From Niabella sp. (GTDB lineage Bacteria > Bacteroidota > Bacteroidia > Chitinophagales > Chitinophagaceae): a DNA stretch of 64,000 bases. The notes under the pieces were generated by a model that did not search any database, had not been told where the DNA came from, and worked only from the letters and a program-made list of their open reading frames with translations. Where the stretch lies: positions 124,001-188,000 of the forward strand of contig JAGIAT010000012.1 in NCBI GenBank assembly GCA_017744715.1. The letters run 5' to 3'. The stretch's first letter is position 1. Each line of letters opens with the position of its first letter. Made by a program: the position numbers and the translations under genes. Below, in pieces: positions 1 through 8,906 of the stretch.

Positions 1-1
1 C

Positions 2-475
2 GGTGGTATCAGCAACAGTTTATCCTACAAAGGGGTGGAGTTGTATATACGGATGGATTATACTACCGGGCATACCATTTATAACGAAACCCGGGCAAGG
101 TACCTGGGCCAGTTCTCGGGGCAGATGAATTTTTCAACAGAAGCATTACGCTCCTGGCAAAAGCAGGGAGATGTAACAGATATACCTAGGATCTACTGGG
201 CCGATCAGAACGTGCAGACCAATTTATGGAGGGGCAATTCCCATTATTATGAAAAAGGAGATTTTCTTGCCCTGCGGGAAATAACGCTTTCCTATAGCCT
301 GCCGGCACGGTGGACCCATCAGATCAAACTAAATCATATACGGTTTTATGCATCCGGCAGTAACCTGCACTATTTTTCCAGGTTCACCGGTTTAAACCCG
401 GAAGATGGCGGATCCGATGACGGCCGTTATCCGCTGCCCATGAACATCGTGTTCGGGGCAAATATCACCTTCTGA
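2..475 (+). CDS. SusC/RagA-type TonB-dependent outer-membrane transporter, C-terminal fragment
   Basis: This is the last 157 codons of a SusC-like porin; the reading frame is open to the left edge, so the gene starts outside the window. Visible family features are the run GDFLALREITLSYSLP, typical of the penultimate barrel strands, and a C-terminal strand ending in Phe (NIVFGANITF). SusC proteins form the barrel through which a SusD-bound oligosaccharide is pulled in a TonB-dependent way. The SusD gene follows after 34 bp, so the two form a standard pair at the head of the sugar-catabolism operon. No substrate can be deduced from this fragment. Confidence 0.93.
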   Translation, partial: GGISNSLSYKGVELYIRMDYTTGHTIYNETRARYLGQFSGQMNFSTEALRSWQKQGDVTDIPRIYWADQNVQTNLWRGNSHYYEKGDFLALREITLSYSLPARWTHQIKLNHIRFYASGSNLHYFSRFTGLNPEDGGSDDGRYPLPMNIVFGANITF

Positions 476-509
476 CCGTTCTTCATATCACTGCATTAAA
501 TTACGCGTA

Positions 510-2003
510 ATGAAACAATATACATTTGGCCTTATACTGGTTTTGACAGCAGCGCTGGTAATTGTATCCTGCCAAAAGCAATTAAATCTGGAGCCCATCA
601 GTAATATCTCCAGTTCGGTTTTCTGGAAAACGGATAAGGATGCTACGGGCGCTTTGTTTGGTATGTATGCGCGCTTAAAGACTGTGGCGCAGAGCGATCT
701 TTTTCTTTTAGGAGAATCCCGGAGTGAATCGATGAGTGGCAGTGTGGCCTCTTCCGGCAGTTACCAGGGGTATATTCAGAATACGATCACGCCCATTAAT
801 ACAACTGTAAACTGGCAGAAGATATACCTGGTGATCCACGATGCCAATCTGATCTTAAAATACGTGCCCGCCATTGGTTTTACCAGTGATGCGAACAAAA
901 AGAACATACTGGCGCAGGCGTATACCATGCGGGCTTATTTATATTTTGTACTGGCCCGCAGCTGGGGCGATGTACCGCTGGTAACGGAACCTACCGAAGG
1001 GTATAGTGCCGAAACGACGCAACGGCCCAAAACGCCGGTGGCGGAAGTGTTCGGCCAGATCAAACGGGACCTGGACTCTGCAGCTGCCAATTTTCAGACG
1101 GATGCCTTTCCCGCGGGCCGTAACATGTGGTCGCGCCCCGCAATGCATACATTGAAAGGGGATGTATACCTGTGGACGGCAAAAGTACTGAACGGGGGGC
1201 AGGCCGATCTGACGGTGGCACTGGACGCGCTCAACAAAGCTGCCGCAGCGGATGCCGTTTTACTAAGCGATTTTAACCAGGTGTTTGATTATGCAAATAA
1301 AGGGAACAAAGAGATCCTGATGGGCCTGTCCTTCCGTTTACTGGACCCCGGCTCATTAGCCGTTTACGCCGATATGTATGCCGCATCTACCTATTTTCCC
1401 GTGGCGCTTATAGACCAGGCCACCCGCGATGCTGTAGGCGCCCTGGGAGGCGCACCGTATTGGGAACCCAGCGCCCTGGTGCGGAGCCAGTTTGATAATG
1501 ATGACCGGCGGAAGAATGCTACTTTTATTGAGATCTATACACGGGATCCCAAAGATCCCAATCCGCCAAAATATCACAGCTCCGTAAATGTTAAGTTTAA
1601 TGGTGTGGTGGATGGCGGCGTAAGAAAGTGGGTAGATGATCTGCCGCTGTACCGGTATGCAGATGTTTTACTGCTGAAGGCCGAAGTAAAGAATGCGATG
1701 GGAATGGACCCTGCGGAAGAAATAAATGCGATACGGTCGCGGGCCTATGGGACCAATATGCCGGCGCATCTTTTTGTAAGCGGCAGCAAGGCCTATAATG
1801 ATGAGCAATTGCTGAAAGAACGGCTGCTGGAGTTCCTGTTTGAAGGAAAGCGCTGGTGGGACCTGTTACGGTTCAATAAAGCTTTTGAGCTGGTGCCCTC
1901 GCTGGCAAGCCAGGCCGATAAACAATATTTAAAACTTTGGCCCATAGCATTAACCACTTTAAGTCTGGAGCCTAAAGTAACTCAAAACCCGGGATATGAA
2001 TAA
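510..2003 (+). CDS. SusD/RagB-family glycan-binding lipoprotein
   Basis: A 497-residue protein with a lipoprotein signal (hydrophobic residues 5-20, lipobox ending VSC at about 21) and an acidic/polar start to the mature chain. The SusD fold is indicated by [20 protein letters not shown] near residue 140, the [11 protein letters not shown] helix near 390 and the C-terminal [17 protein letters not shown] block near 450. It would sit on the outer leaflet as the lid of the preceding SusC. Its last 8 bp overlap the next gene, so uptake and intracellular catabolism are probably co-transcribed. Glycan specificity is not predictable here. Confidence 0.95.
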   Translation: MKQYTFGLILVLTAALVIVSCQKQLNLEPISNISSSVFWKTDKDATGALFGMYARLKTVAQSDLFLLGESRSESMSGSVASSGSYQGYIQNTITPINTTVNWQKIYLVIHDANLILKYVPAIGFTSDANKKNILAQAYTMRAYLYFVLARSWGDVPLVTEPTEGYSAETTQRPKTPVAEVFGQIKRDLDSAAANFQTDAFPAGRNMWSRPAMHTLKGDVYLWTAKVLNGGQADLTVALDALNKAAAADAVLLSDFNQVFDYANKGNKEILMGLSFRLLDPGSLAVYADMYAASTYFPVALIDQATRDAVGALGGAPYWEPSALVRSQFDNDDRRKNATFIEIYTRDPKDPNPPKYHSSVNVKFNGVVDGGVRKWVDDLPLYRYADVLLLKAEVKNAMGMDPAEEINAIRSRAYGTNMPAHLFVSGSKAYNDEQLLKERLLEFLFEGKRWWDLLRFNKAFELVPSLASQADKQYLKLWPIALTTLSLEPKVTQNPGYE

Positions 2004-2778
2004 TCAAATTTTAAGTTTAGCAGGTAAAAAGATCTGGATCATTGGTGGAGCCGGCTGGCTGGGTCAGGCAACGGTATCTTTATTAAACGATGCCGGTGCA
2101 GCAGTGCTCTGCGCCGATATCAATGGCAGGGCAAAACAATTCCTGGAGGCAAACGGTTTGCAGGAAGCCGTGGCCGCAACGGACATAGACACCGGATCGG
2201 AAGAGGCGATCCGGAACTTTGTGGCGGAGCAGGCGGCCCTGCATGGAACACCAGACGCGCTGGTTGACATGACGTACGGCACCACTGCAAAAAAAATGGA
2301 AGAACTTACCGCTGCGGACTTTAACAGGGTGAACGGAGCCATAACAGCATCTTTTTTACTGGCAAGGGAAGTGGGGCAGCTTATGGCTGCATGCGGCAAA
2401 GGCAGTATCGTACTTTTTTCCAGTATGTACGGCATGGTGTCGCCAAACCCGGATGTATATGAAGGACTGGAGATGAATAAAAACCCCGTGGAATATGGTG
2501 CCGGCAAGGGGGCCATTATACAACTGACGCGGTACCTGGCCATCCATTGGGGCAAAAATAATGTGCGTTGCAATTGTATTTCACCCGGCCCTTTTCCCGG
2601 TACACAGATACAGGAAAAGAACCCGGAATTTATAAAGCGCCTGTCTGCTAAAACGCCGCTGGGCCGCGTGGGCAAACCGGTTGAGATTGCCGGAGCCGTG
2701 GCCTTTCTGGCATCAGACGCATCCGCTTACATAACCGGACATAACCTGGTAGTGGATGGAGGCTGGACAGCCTGGTAA
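1996..2778 (+). CDS. Short-chain dehydrogenase/reductase (SDR)
   Basis: A 260-residue classical-length SDR, cytoplasmic, with no signal peptide. The dinucleotide-binding turn is GGAGWLG near residue 17. Catalytic Ser lies in LFSSMYG and the YxxxK pair in VEYGAGKGA, near 174-178. The C-terminal VDGG motif is intact. The usual NNAG motif is replaced by VDMTYG. It probably oxidises a sugar or sugar-acid hydroxyl with NAD(P). The start overlaps the SusD gene by 8 bp, which is strong evidence for one transcript. It is distantly similar to the second SDR at 12156-12935, and both have the insertion containing YEG before the catalytic Tyr, so they may act on related substrates. Confidence 0.9.
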   Translation: MNNQILSLAGKKIWIIGGAGWLGQATVSLLNDAGAAVLCADINGRAKQFLEANGLQEAVAATDIDTGSEEAIRNFVAEQAALHGTPDALVDMTYGTTAKKMEELTAADFNRVNGAITASFLLAREVGQLMAACGKGSIVLFSSMYGMVSPNPDVYEGLEMNKNPVEYGAGKGAIIQLTRYLAIHWGKNNVRCNCISPGPFPGTQIQEKNPEFIKRLSAKTPLGRVGKPVEIAGAVAFLASDASAYITGHNLVVDGGWTAW

Positions 2779-2801
2779 AACAGAAACAGCGATTGGATCC
2801 A

Positions 2802-3677
2802 ATGACAAGCAAATTATCACTCGGCGGTGTAACCTTTGGCCGTGAAATTGACGCATCGGCTGCACATGCATTGCTCAACTATGCCGTTGCAAAGGATATT
2901 CGTTTCTGGGATACGGCCGCCGTTTATGGTAACGGTGCTTCCGAGCAGATTATTGGCAGCTGGCTGGCCATGAACAAAATGCCCGCTACGCAAATAACGG
3001 TGGCTACCAAGATACCGCCGCCTTATACGGCAATATCGGTAACCACCGCTGTGCATCATTCTTTACAGCGGCTGCAAAAAGAAACGCTTGATCTTCTTTT
3101 TCTTCATAACTGGCACGAGAGTCTGTTGCAGGAAAACGGTATCATGCAGTTGAATGCCTTGTTGGATGCGGGGTTGATAAAAGCCATCGGGGTCAGTAAT
3201 TTTAATGAGCACCAGCTGGAGGCGGTCTTAAAACTGGGATTGCGGGTAAGCTGCATCCAGAACAATCATAACCTTGCGGTGTCGGATCTTACAAAAGGCC
3301 TGATCGACCGTTGCCGGGCAGAGCAGATAGCCATCATTACCTACAGCCCTTTGGGGGCAGGATTCTTAACCGGTAAGCACCTTTCCGGTGTGGTGGATGG
3401 CTCGCGGTTCGACCTGATGCCGGCGCACCAGGAGATCTATTTTACCGCCGGCGCCCGCGAACGGTTACGTGTGCTCCTGAAGGTAGCGGAGAAAAGTGGC
3501 GATACACCTGCATTGCTGGCGCTGGCCTGGGCCCTGCACCAGCCTTTTGTTTCAACGGTTTTGATCGGCGTTCGTGAAAAACGGCATATCGATCAGGCCA
3601 TAGCAGCCCTCCATTTTAACGGAGCGGTATTGCAGGAACTGGATCAATTGCTGATAAGCCCGGAGAATAAAAATTAG
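2802..3677 (+). CDS. Aldo/keto reductase
   Basis: A cytoplasmic NAD(P)H-dependent oxidoreductase of about 291 residues. The (beta/alpha)8 AKR signature is visible: FWDTAAVYGNGASEQIIG carries the catalytic Asp and Tyr, TVATKI the Lys, and LLFLHNWH the active-site His. The C-terminal part has ALAWALHQPFVSTVLIGVR, the cofactor-binding end. ATG at 2802 was chosen; a TTG nine bases upstream would add three residues but has no support. The gene lies 23 bp after the SDR. The reaction is probably interconversion of a sugar carbonyl and alcohol, and the substrate is unknown. Confidence 0.88.
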   Translation: MTSKLSLGGVTFGREIDASAAHALLNYAVAKDIRFWDTAAVYGNGASEQIIGSWLAMNKMPATQITVATKIPPPYTAISVTTAVHHSLQRLQKETLDLLFLHNWHESLLQENGIMQLNALLDAGLIKAIGVSNFNEHQLEAVLKLGLRVSCIQNNHNLAVSDLTKGLIDRCRAEQIAIITYSPLGAGFLTGKHLSGVVDGSRFDLMPAHQEIYFTAGARERLRVLLKVAEKSGDTPALLALAWALHQPFVSTVLIGVREKRHIDQAIAALHFNGAVLQELDQLLISPENKN

Positions 3678-3733
3678 TATCATGATTCGGTAGAACCTGT
3701 GGCATGAAACCGGATTTTATAAATCAAATTTGA

Positions 3734-3751
3734 AACCGGAAATATCCGGTT
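3734..3751. promoter_or_regulatory. Perfect inverted repeat, possible operator
   Basis: AACCGG and CCGGTT separated by the A/T-rich spacer AAATAT, in the 99-bp gap before the aminotransferase gene. This is one of the wider gaps in an otherwise tightly packed operon, so it could be a regulator site for an internal promoter. CCGG-containing words are frequent in this genome, so chance is a real alternative. Confidence 0.25.
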
Positions 3752-3776
3752 ACCGGATCTGGAAATAACAACTTTT

Positions 3777-5177
3777 ATGGAACAATCAGACGAACAAAAA
3801 TTAATCGTAACAAAAGACTGGTGGAAGGAAAATGCTGCAGGTGTTCCGCGGCTGATCACAGAAACGCCGGGGCCGCGTTCAAAAGAAATGCATACCCGGG
3901 CAGCCCGTTATATGAAGGGCCTGAGCAGCCAGGTAAAACTTTTTCCTGTATGTTTTGAAGAAGGCTACGGGGTTACACTTACGGATGTAGATGGAAACCG
4001 GTACCTCGATTTTTCTTCCGGTATCTATGTTACTTCACTGGGCCATTGTCATCCCAAAATTTCAGAGGCCATTGCCTATTGGGCAAAGAAGCTGATGAAC
4101 GCACATGACTTCACCACGCCCGTTAAGGAGAAGCTGCTGGAAAAGATGGCGGATGTATTGCCGGGAAATCTGAATGCCATCCAGCTTTACAGTGATGGGG
4201 CTTCCGCCGTGGAAGCCGCGATCCGGGCGGCCCGTGCGATAACCGGCAAACACGAATTCATTTCGGGATACCGCGATTTTCATGGAAAAAGCATGGCGGC
4301 CGTAAGCTGTGCGCAAATGATACGGGGCGATGTATACAGCTACGGCCCCACAAGGGCTCCGGGCTTTTATATGGTACCACGTCCTGATCCATACCGCCCT
4401 TTGTGGACAAAGCCGGACGGTACAGTCGATACGGATCAATACATTACTTTCTATGATCAGTTTATTACAGAAAGCACGGTAGGTAATGTGGCTGCATTTG
4501 TACTGGAACCCGCCCAGGGGTGGGCCGGATCTATCTTTCCGCCCGATGATTTCTTTCCCAAGCTAAAAGCATTTTGCGAAAAGAAGAAGATCCTTTTATT
4601 TGACGATGAAGTACTGGCGGGCATGGGAAGAACCGGTGAATACCTTTGTATGAACCACTGGAATGTGCAGCCGGATATTGTAACCCTGGGAAAATCGTTT
4701 GGGAATGGATTTCCGGTAACCGCAATGGTACTGAAAGAGGAATACGGGGAGGCACTGGAAAGCATTTCCGCTTCATCCAGTTATGGCGGTAATCCGATGG
4801 CCTGTGCGGCAGCGCTGGCATCTATTGAAGTAATCGAAGAAGAAGGGCTGCTCGAAAACGTACGAACAGTAGGCGCCGCTATTATGAAACGCCTGGAAAA
4901 GATGAAAGCATCACACCCGATCATCGGCGATGTAAAAGGAAAAGGATTCCTGTTGGGTATTGAACTGGTAAAGGACAAAGCAACAAAAGAACCCTTTGCT
5001 GAAGCCGGAACCCTGGTGTATCAGAAGGCCTTTCAGCGCGGACTGGCATGGATACCGGCCGGGCATATCCTCCGTATGTCGCCGCCCCTCATCATGGATG
5101 AAGCCCATGCTATGAAGGGGATTGATATGATCGAGGATGCGATCTCCGACGTTGAAAAACAATTTGGGTACGTGTAA
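3777..5177 (+). CDS. Class III PLP-dependent aminotransferase (GABA-transaminase-like)
   Basis: 466 residues, fold type I. The PLP-lysine motif is VTLGKSFGNGFPV near residue 305, and the cofactor-contacting Asp is in LLFDDEVLAGMGRTGE. GHCHPKI and SDGASAVEAAIRAARA are typical N-terminal blocks of the GabT/ornithine/dialkylglycine group. These enzymes move an amino group from an omega-amine, or from an amino sugar, to a keto acid. Lying between sugar oxidoreductases and NagA/NagB-like genes, it more likely acts on an amino-sugar-derived amine or oxo-sugar than on GABA itself. An aldehyde dehydrogenase of the type that often accompanies GabT occurs later in the operon (12946-14316). Confidence 0.9.
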   Translation: MEQSDEQKLIVTKDWWKENAAGVPRLITETPGPRSKEMHTRAARYMKGLSSQVKLFPVCFEEGYGVTLTDVDGNRYLDFSSGIYVTSLGHCHPKISEAIAYWAKKLMNAHDFTTPVKEKLLEKMADVLPGNLNAIQLYSDGASAVEAAIRAARAITGKHEFISGYRDFHGKSMAAVSCAQMIRGDVYSYGPTRAPGFYMVPRPDPYRPLWTKPDGTVDTDQYITFYDQFITESTVGNVAAFVLEPAQGWAGSIFPPDDFFPKLKAFCEKKKILLFDDEVLAGMGRTGEYLCMNHWNVQPDIVTLGKSFGNGFPVTAMVLKEEYGEALESISASSSYGGNPMACAAALASIEVIEEEGLLENVRTVGAAIMKRLEKMKASHPIIGDVKGKGFLLGIELVKDKATKEPFAEAGTLVYQKAFQRGLAWIPAGHILRMSPPLIMDEAHAMKGIDMIEDAISDVEKQFGYV

Positions 5178-5188
5178 AAACAGAATCG

Positions 5189-6394
5189 ATGCAAGCCATA
5201 TCCGAACTACAAACAACAAATAAAACGATCTGCCTGCGGGGAAATGTGATGACCGGAGCCGGCTTCCAAAAGACGGCCGTCTGGTTTGAAAAGGGTGCCA
5301 TCAGTGCCATAGGCGATGCCACCGGAGCTGATGAAGCACATACGCATATCATTGATGTAGGAGACGCGTTTATTGTGCCGGGATTTATAGACCTGCACAT
5401 GCACGGTATTCATCAATACCTGATCGATAACGGTCCGGCCGATCTGAAACAGATTGCGCAGATCATCCTTCAGTACGGCATTACCAGCTTTTTGCCTACT
5501 GTTTGCCCGCGCAGGGAAGGAGAAGACATCACATTTTTGAAAACACTGGCAGTGATACAGTCTGAAGGCGCCAATATCCTGGGGTTTCACCTCGAGGGGC
5601 CCTTTATAAAACTGACCGGGTCCCTGGTGGCCAATACCGTTGCAAAGGCCGATCCCGCCCGGGTAAAGGCATTGATTGAAGCTACAAAACCGTATCGGTC
5701 CGTATTCAGTATATCGCCGGACCTGGATAATATTACGGATATCATTCCGCTGATGGCAGCAGGCAATACACCGGTGTTTATGACGCACACGGCAGCCAAT
5801 GTGGCGCAAACCAAGGCCGCCATCGCGCTGGGCGCCTCCCATGCCACCCATTTCTATGATGTATTTCCCTGTCCGCCGGTTACGGAGCCGGGGGTACGCC
5901 CCTGCGGTATTGTGGAAGCCATACTGGCTGACGAACAGATCAGCGTGGACTTTATACTGGATGGGGTACATGTGGATCCCATCGCTGTAAAGATGGCAAT
6001 GGTCTGCAAGGCCAATGGCCCGGGTAGCGTTTGTCTGATCACCGATTCCAATATCGGAGCAGGGTTACATGCAGGCCGGTTTATTTTTGGAGAGAACGGT
6101 GAAGTGGAGATTGCTTATAAAGGAGCACCGGTGCGGAAGACAGCCGACAATACCCTGGCGGGTAGCGGACTTACGATGGACCAGGCGGTACGCAATGCCA
6201 TGGAGTACCTCGAGATCGGGTTAGCAGATGCCGTTACCATGGCCAGCACCAACCCGGCCCGTGTTTTGGGATTAGCTGATAAAAAAGGAATGATCGCTCC
6301 GGGATTTGACGCAGATGTAGTGGTGCTGGATGCCGGTTATCAGGTACTGCAGACCTGGGTTTCCGGTGAGCAGCGGTTTGTTAAAGAGGCCTGA
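5189..6394 (+). CDS. N-acetylglucosamine-6-phosphate deacetylase-like amidohydrolase
   Basis: 401 residues, cytoplasmic metal-dependent amidohydrolase of the NagA family. Visible motifs are HxH in IDLHMHG near residue 70, the metal-binding Glu in HLEGPFI, the His ligands in FMTHTAAN and HATHFYDVF, and the catalytic Asp in CLITDSNIGAG. The usual HLFNAM motif of NagA is changed to HFYDVF, which hints at a different substrate. Family members remove an N-acetyl group from amino-sugar phosphates. Starts 11 bp after the aminotransferase. It and the following NagB-like gene strongly suggest that the operon handles an N-acylated amino sugar. Confidence 0.85.
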   Translation: MQAISELQTTNKTICLRGNVMTGAGFQKTAVWFEKGAISAIGDATGADEAHTHIIDVGDAFIVPGFIDLHMHGIHQYLIDNGPADLKQIAQIILQYGITSFLPTVCPRREGEDITFLKTLAVIQSEGANILGFHLEGPFIKLTGSLVANTVAKADPARVKALIEATKPYRSVFSISPDLDNITDIIPLMAAGNTPVFMTHTAANVAQTKAAIALGASHATHFYDVFPCPPVTEPGVRPCGIVEAILADEQISVDFILDGVHVDPIAVKMAMVCKANGPGSVCLITDSNIGAGLHAGRFIFGENGEVEIAYKGAPVRKTADNTLAGSGLTMDQAVRNAMEYLEIGLADAVTMASTNPARVLGLADKKGMIAPGFDADVVVLDAGYQVLQTWVSGEQRFVKEA

Positions 6395-6478
6395 AAGGAA
6401 CCGGAAGTTATTTTGAGCAGTTGGTAATGAAACGTTGGTGATGAAATGTGCATAATAAAAAAATAAAATGATTCAGTT

Positions 6479-7411
6479 ATGAGTGACTTTCAGTTTGAAG
6501 CATCACAATGGGTGCCGTTTAAAGATAAGGCGGTTATTGAAAAAGTACGGGCTATCAAAAGAGCCGATATTGAAAAACATGCAAATCCCGATTTTAATAT
6601 AACCGTATATCCGGATGCAGATGTGGAGTATGTGTGGGTGACCGACCTGTTTACACGGATCTGGAAGGCCGCACAAAGCAATGAAAAACTGGTGCTGATA
6701 TTGCCCAATCCCTGTCCTTCTTACCGGCACGTGGTACGCCTGATTAATGCCAATAAGGTAAGTTGTAAAAATATTTATGCGTTTGCAATGGATGAATATG
6801 CCGATGAACGCGGAAGGATTGCACCGGCCGGCTGGAAATATGGATTTACCTATGCCATGTTTCATTATTTCTACGATCGTATTGACCCTGCATTGCGCCC
6901 GGCGCGGGAGCAGTTTGTAGGGTTCACCGATAACAATATCAATGATTATGGAAAAATGATCGAAGACCTGGGCGGGGCAGATGTTTGTTACAGCGGACCG
7001 GGCTGGACCGGGCACCTGGCGTTTATTGAGCCGGATGCACCGGAGTTTGCCGGAGGCCTGGAGGAATGGAAAGATATGAGTGCACGTATTGTTACCTTAA
7101 GTCCGTTTACCCTGGCACAAAATTCATTGCATGGCAGCTTTGGAAAAAGCGGAGATCTTTCGGCGGTGCCACCCAGGGCCGCAACCATCGGGCCCAGGGA
7201 AGTGATCCGCTCCAAACACCGGGTAGATACCCATTCCATTACCGTGCATGGTACAACCACTTCCTGGCAGCGGCTGATGACCCGGCTGGTATTGCACGGA
7301 CCGGTAACGCCACAGATCCCCGAATCTATATTGCAAACGTTAAGAACCGATGTGCTGGTGTCCGAAACTGCCGCGATGGATATTGAGCCGGACTGGAACA
7401 AGGGATATTAG
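6479..7411 (+). CDS. Glucosamine-6-phosphate deaminase/isomerase-like protein (NagB fold)
   Basis: 310 residues. The NagB/6-phosphogluconolactonase fold is recognisable from YAFAMDEYADERG near residue 105 (equivalent to the FNMDEY block) and GPGWTGHLAFIEPDAP near 178. By eye the second block aligns with GxGxDGHIAFNEP of NagB: His and Glu are kept but the catalytic Asp is Thr here. The N-terminal substrate-phosphate loop is also unusual (LPNPCPSYRHV rather than an LPTGSTP type). It is therefore a divergent subfamily, possibly an isomerase or hydrolase acting on a related sugar. An 84-bp gap separates it from the NagA-like gene. Confidence 0.75.
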   Translation: MSDFQFEASQWVPFKDKAVIEKVRAIKRADIEKHANPDFNITVYPDADVEYVWVTDLFTRIWKAAQSNEKLVLILPNPCPSYRHVVRLINANKVSCKNIYAFAMDEYADERGRIAPAGWKYGFTYAMFHYFYDRIDPALRPAREQFVGFTDNNINDYGKMIEDLGGADVCYSGPGWTGHLAFIEPDAPEFAGGLEEWKDMSARIVTLSPFTLAQNSLHGSFGKSGDLSAVPPRAATIGPREVIRSKHRVDTHSITVHGTTTSWQRLMTRLVLHGPVTPQIPESILQTLRTDVLVSETAAMDIEPDWNKGY

Positions 7412-7420
7412 CAGGCGGAG

Positions 7421-7476
7421 GTTAGTTGTCAGTTATCAGTCATCAGATGCCGGCAATCAGATGTTAGAAATCGGCA
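7421..7476. repeat. Degenerate heptanucleotide tandem repeat, first array
   Basis: Eight 7-base units can be read in register: GTTAGTT, GTCAGTT, ATCAGTC, ATCAGAT, GCCGGCA, ATCAGAT, GTTAGAA, ATCGGCA. It begins 10 bp after the NagB-like stop codon. Unit conservation is weak but the 7-bp period is consistent. Confidence 0.55.
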
Positions 7477-7518
7477 ATGAAACAGGGCTGATGGCGCAAT
7501 GCTAAAAGCATACAGCCG

Positions 7519-7595
7519 AATTCTCAAATCTCAAATCCCGAATCTCGGATCTCGGATCTCGAATCTCAAATCTCAAATCCCAAACCTCAATTCTC
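7519..7595. repeat. Heptanucleotide tandem repeat, eleven units, next to a start codon
   Basis: Eleven contiguous units of consensus RRATCTC (AATTCTC, AAATCTC, AAATCCC, GAATCTC, GGATCTC twice, GAATCTC, AAATCTC, AAATCCC, AAACCTC, AATTCTC) fill exactly 77 bp and stop two bases before the ATG at 7598. The stretch can be read through in frame from an ATG at 7499, but the encoded SQIPNL-type repeat is not part of the enzyme family. Copy-number change would alter spacing before the start, and would shift the frame of any upstream-initiated product. Confidence 0.8.
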
Positions 7596-7597
7596 CA

Positions 7598-8905
7598 ATG
7601 ATAAAAGCCGGGGCATTTGCAATTGATATCACCCCCCAAAAGAATCTTCAGCTGGCAGGCTATCCTTTTGTAGAACGGAAAAGCACCGGCGTGCATGACC
7701 CGCTGCAGGCCAGTGTACTGTATCTTCATAGCGAAGGAAAAGCACTGCTTTTTATATCCTGTGATCTTATTTATGTGGGCCGGGCAACAGCCCTGCGCGT
7801 GCAGGAGCAGGTCGAAATAACGCATGGCATTCCCAGGCAGCATATAATGATCACCGCTACGCATACCCATTCCGGGCCGGCTACGGTAACATTTATTGCA
7901 GGGGCACACGATGCCTTATTGCAGCCGGTAGATGCGGCCTATCTTGCTTTTCTTGAAGAGCGGATACTGGAAGCGGTACAACAGGCCATTGCACAGGCCG
8001 TTATTGCTGAAGCAGGTTTTGCAAAAGCAGACGCCACGGGTATCGGCACCAATCGCCATCACCCCGGTGCAGCATCGGACCTGAACGTGCCGGTATTGAT
8101 GGTACGCCGTAAGGCAGACGTTTCCGTAATGGCCTGTATGGTCATTTGCAGCATGCACCCGACGGTGTTGCATGAAGACTCAACCCTGTACAGCGGCGAT
8201 TTTCCCGGACTGGCAAGAACGATTTTGCAGGAACATTTTTCAGCAGACACCGTATTCCTGTTTCAATTGGGAACAGCAGGCAATCAAAGTCCCCGGCACG
8301 TAACAACAGGTAATACATTTAAAGAAGCGGAACGCATTGCGGGTATCCTCGTAAATGCCATTATCACTGCCATACAGGGTGTCCGGTATCAAAGTACGCT
8401 TGAAATAACAACCGCCAGGGCAAATCTTACACTGGTACGTAAAGCGTTCCCGCCACCGGCAGATGCCGCCCAATATGTGGCCCTATGCAAAAACGCGCTG
8501 GATACCGCCCGGGTGGGCGGGCACACTCCGCAGGAGATCCGCTCGCGGGAGGTGAATTGGTTTGGTGCAAAAGAAATGGCCCATCTTTCTGTACTGGCAG
8601 CAGGCGGGCAACTGGAGGAAGCGTACCGGAAGACGGAGCAGGCGGAGATCCTCATCTTTAAAACCGGTTTGTTTACCTTTATTGGATGGCCGGGAGAGAT
8701 CTTTGTAGAATACGGTCTTGAGATCAAGAAGAGCTACCCCGATGCGGCGGTGATCACATTGACCAACGGAGAATTGCAGGGGTATATCGTAACGCCCGAA
8801 GCAGCATCCCGGGGTGTTTATGAAGCATCAAATGCCATTTTTGATCCATCCTGCGGGAAGCTCCTCGTAGCAAAAACAAAAACCTTATTAGATACATTAC
8901 AATAA
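7598..8905 (+). CDS. Neutral/alkaline ceramidase-fold hydrolase, cytoplasmic
   Basis: 435 residues from ATG 7598. The N-terminal domain matches the neutral/alkaline non-lysosomal ceramidase family: GAFAIDITPQKNLQLAGYP at the start and the zinc motif TATHTHSGP near residue 90. MVICSMHPTVL, carrying a further His, follows near 190. I chose 7598 because everything upstream in frame is translated heptamer repeat. There is no signal peptide, unlike secreted bacterial ceramidases, so it should act in the cytoplasm. Family enzymes hydrolyse amides. In this operon the likely substrate is an N-acyl amino sugar or another amide intermediate rather than ceramide. The kinase gene follows after 1 bp. Confidence 0.8.
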   Translation: MIKAGAFAIDITPQKNLQLAGYPFVERKSTGVHDPLQASVLYLHSEGKALLFISCDLIYVGRATALRVQEQVEITHGIPRQHIMITATHTHSGPATVTFIAGAHDALLQPVDAAYLAFLEERILEAVQQAIAQAVIAEAGFAKADATGIGTNRHHPGAASDLNVPVLMVRRKADVSVMACMVICSMHPTVLHEDSTLYSGDFPGLARTILQEHFSADTVFLFQLGTAGNQSPRHVTTGNTFKEAERIAGILVNAIITAIQGVRYQSTLEITTARANLTLVRKAFPPPADAAQYVALCKNALDTARVGGHTPQEIRSREVNWFGAKEMAHLSVLAAGGQLEEAYRKTEQAEILIFKTGLFTFIGWPGEIFVEYGLEIKKSYPDAAVITLTNGELQGYIVTPEAASRGVYEASNAIFDPSCGKLLVAKTKTLLDTLQ

Positions 8906-8906
8906 A

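Noticed and set aside
2064-2675. 203-codon minus-strand frame inside the first SDR gene
   Set aside because: Antisense shadow. The plus-strand protein has cofactor and YxxxK motifs.
7421-7595. CRISPR-like array
   Set aside because: The repeats are contiguous 7-mers without spacers, and there are no cas genes.
7499-7597. N-terminal extension of the ceramidase-like gene from an upstream ATG
   Set aside because: The extension is translated heptamer repeat (SQIPNL-type residues). The family begins at the MIKAGAFAIDITP start at 7598.
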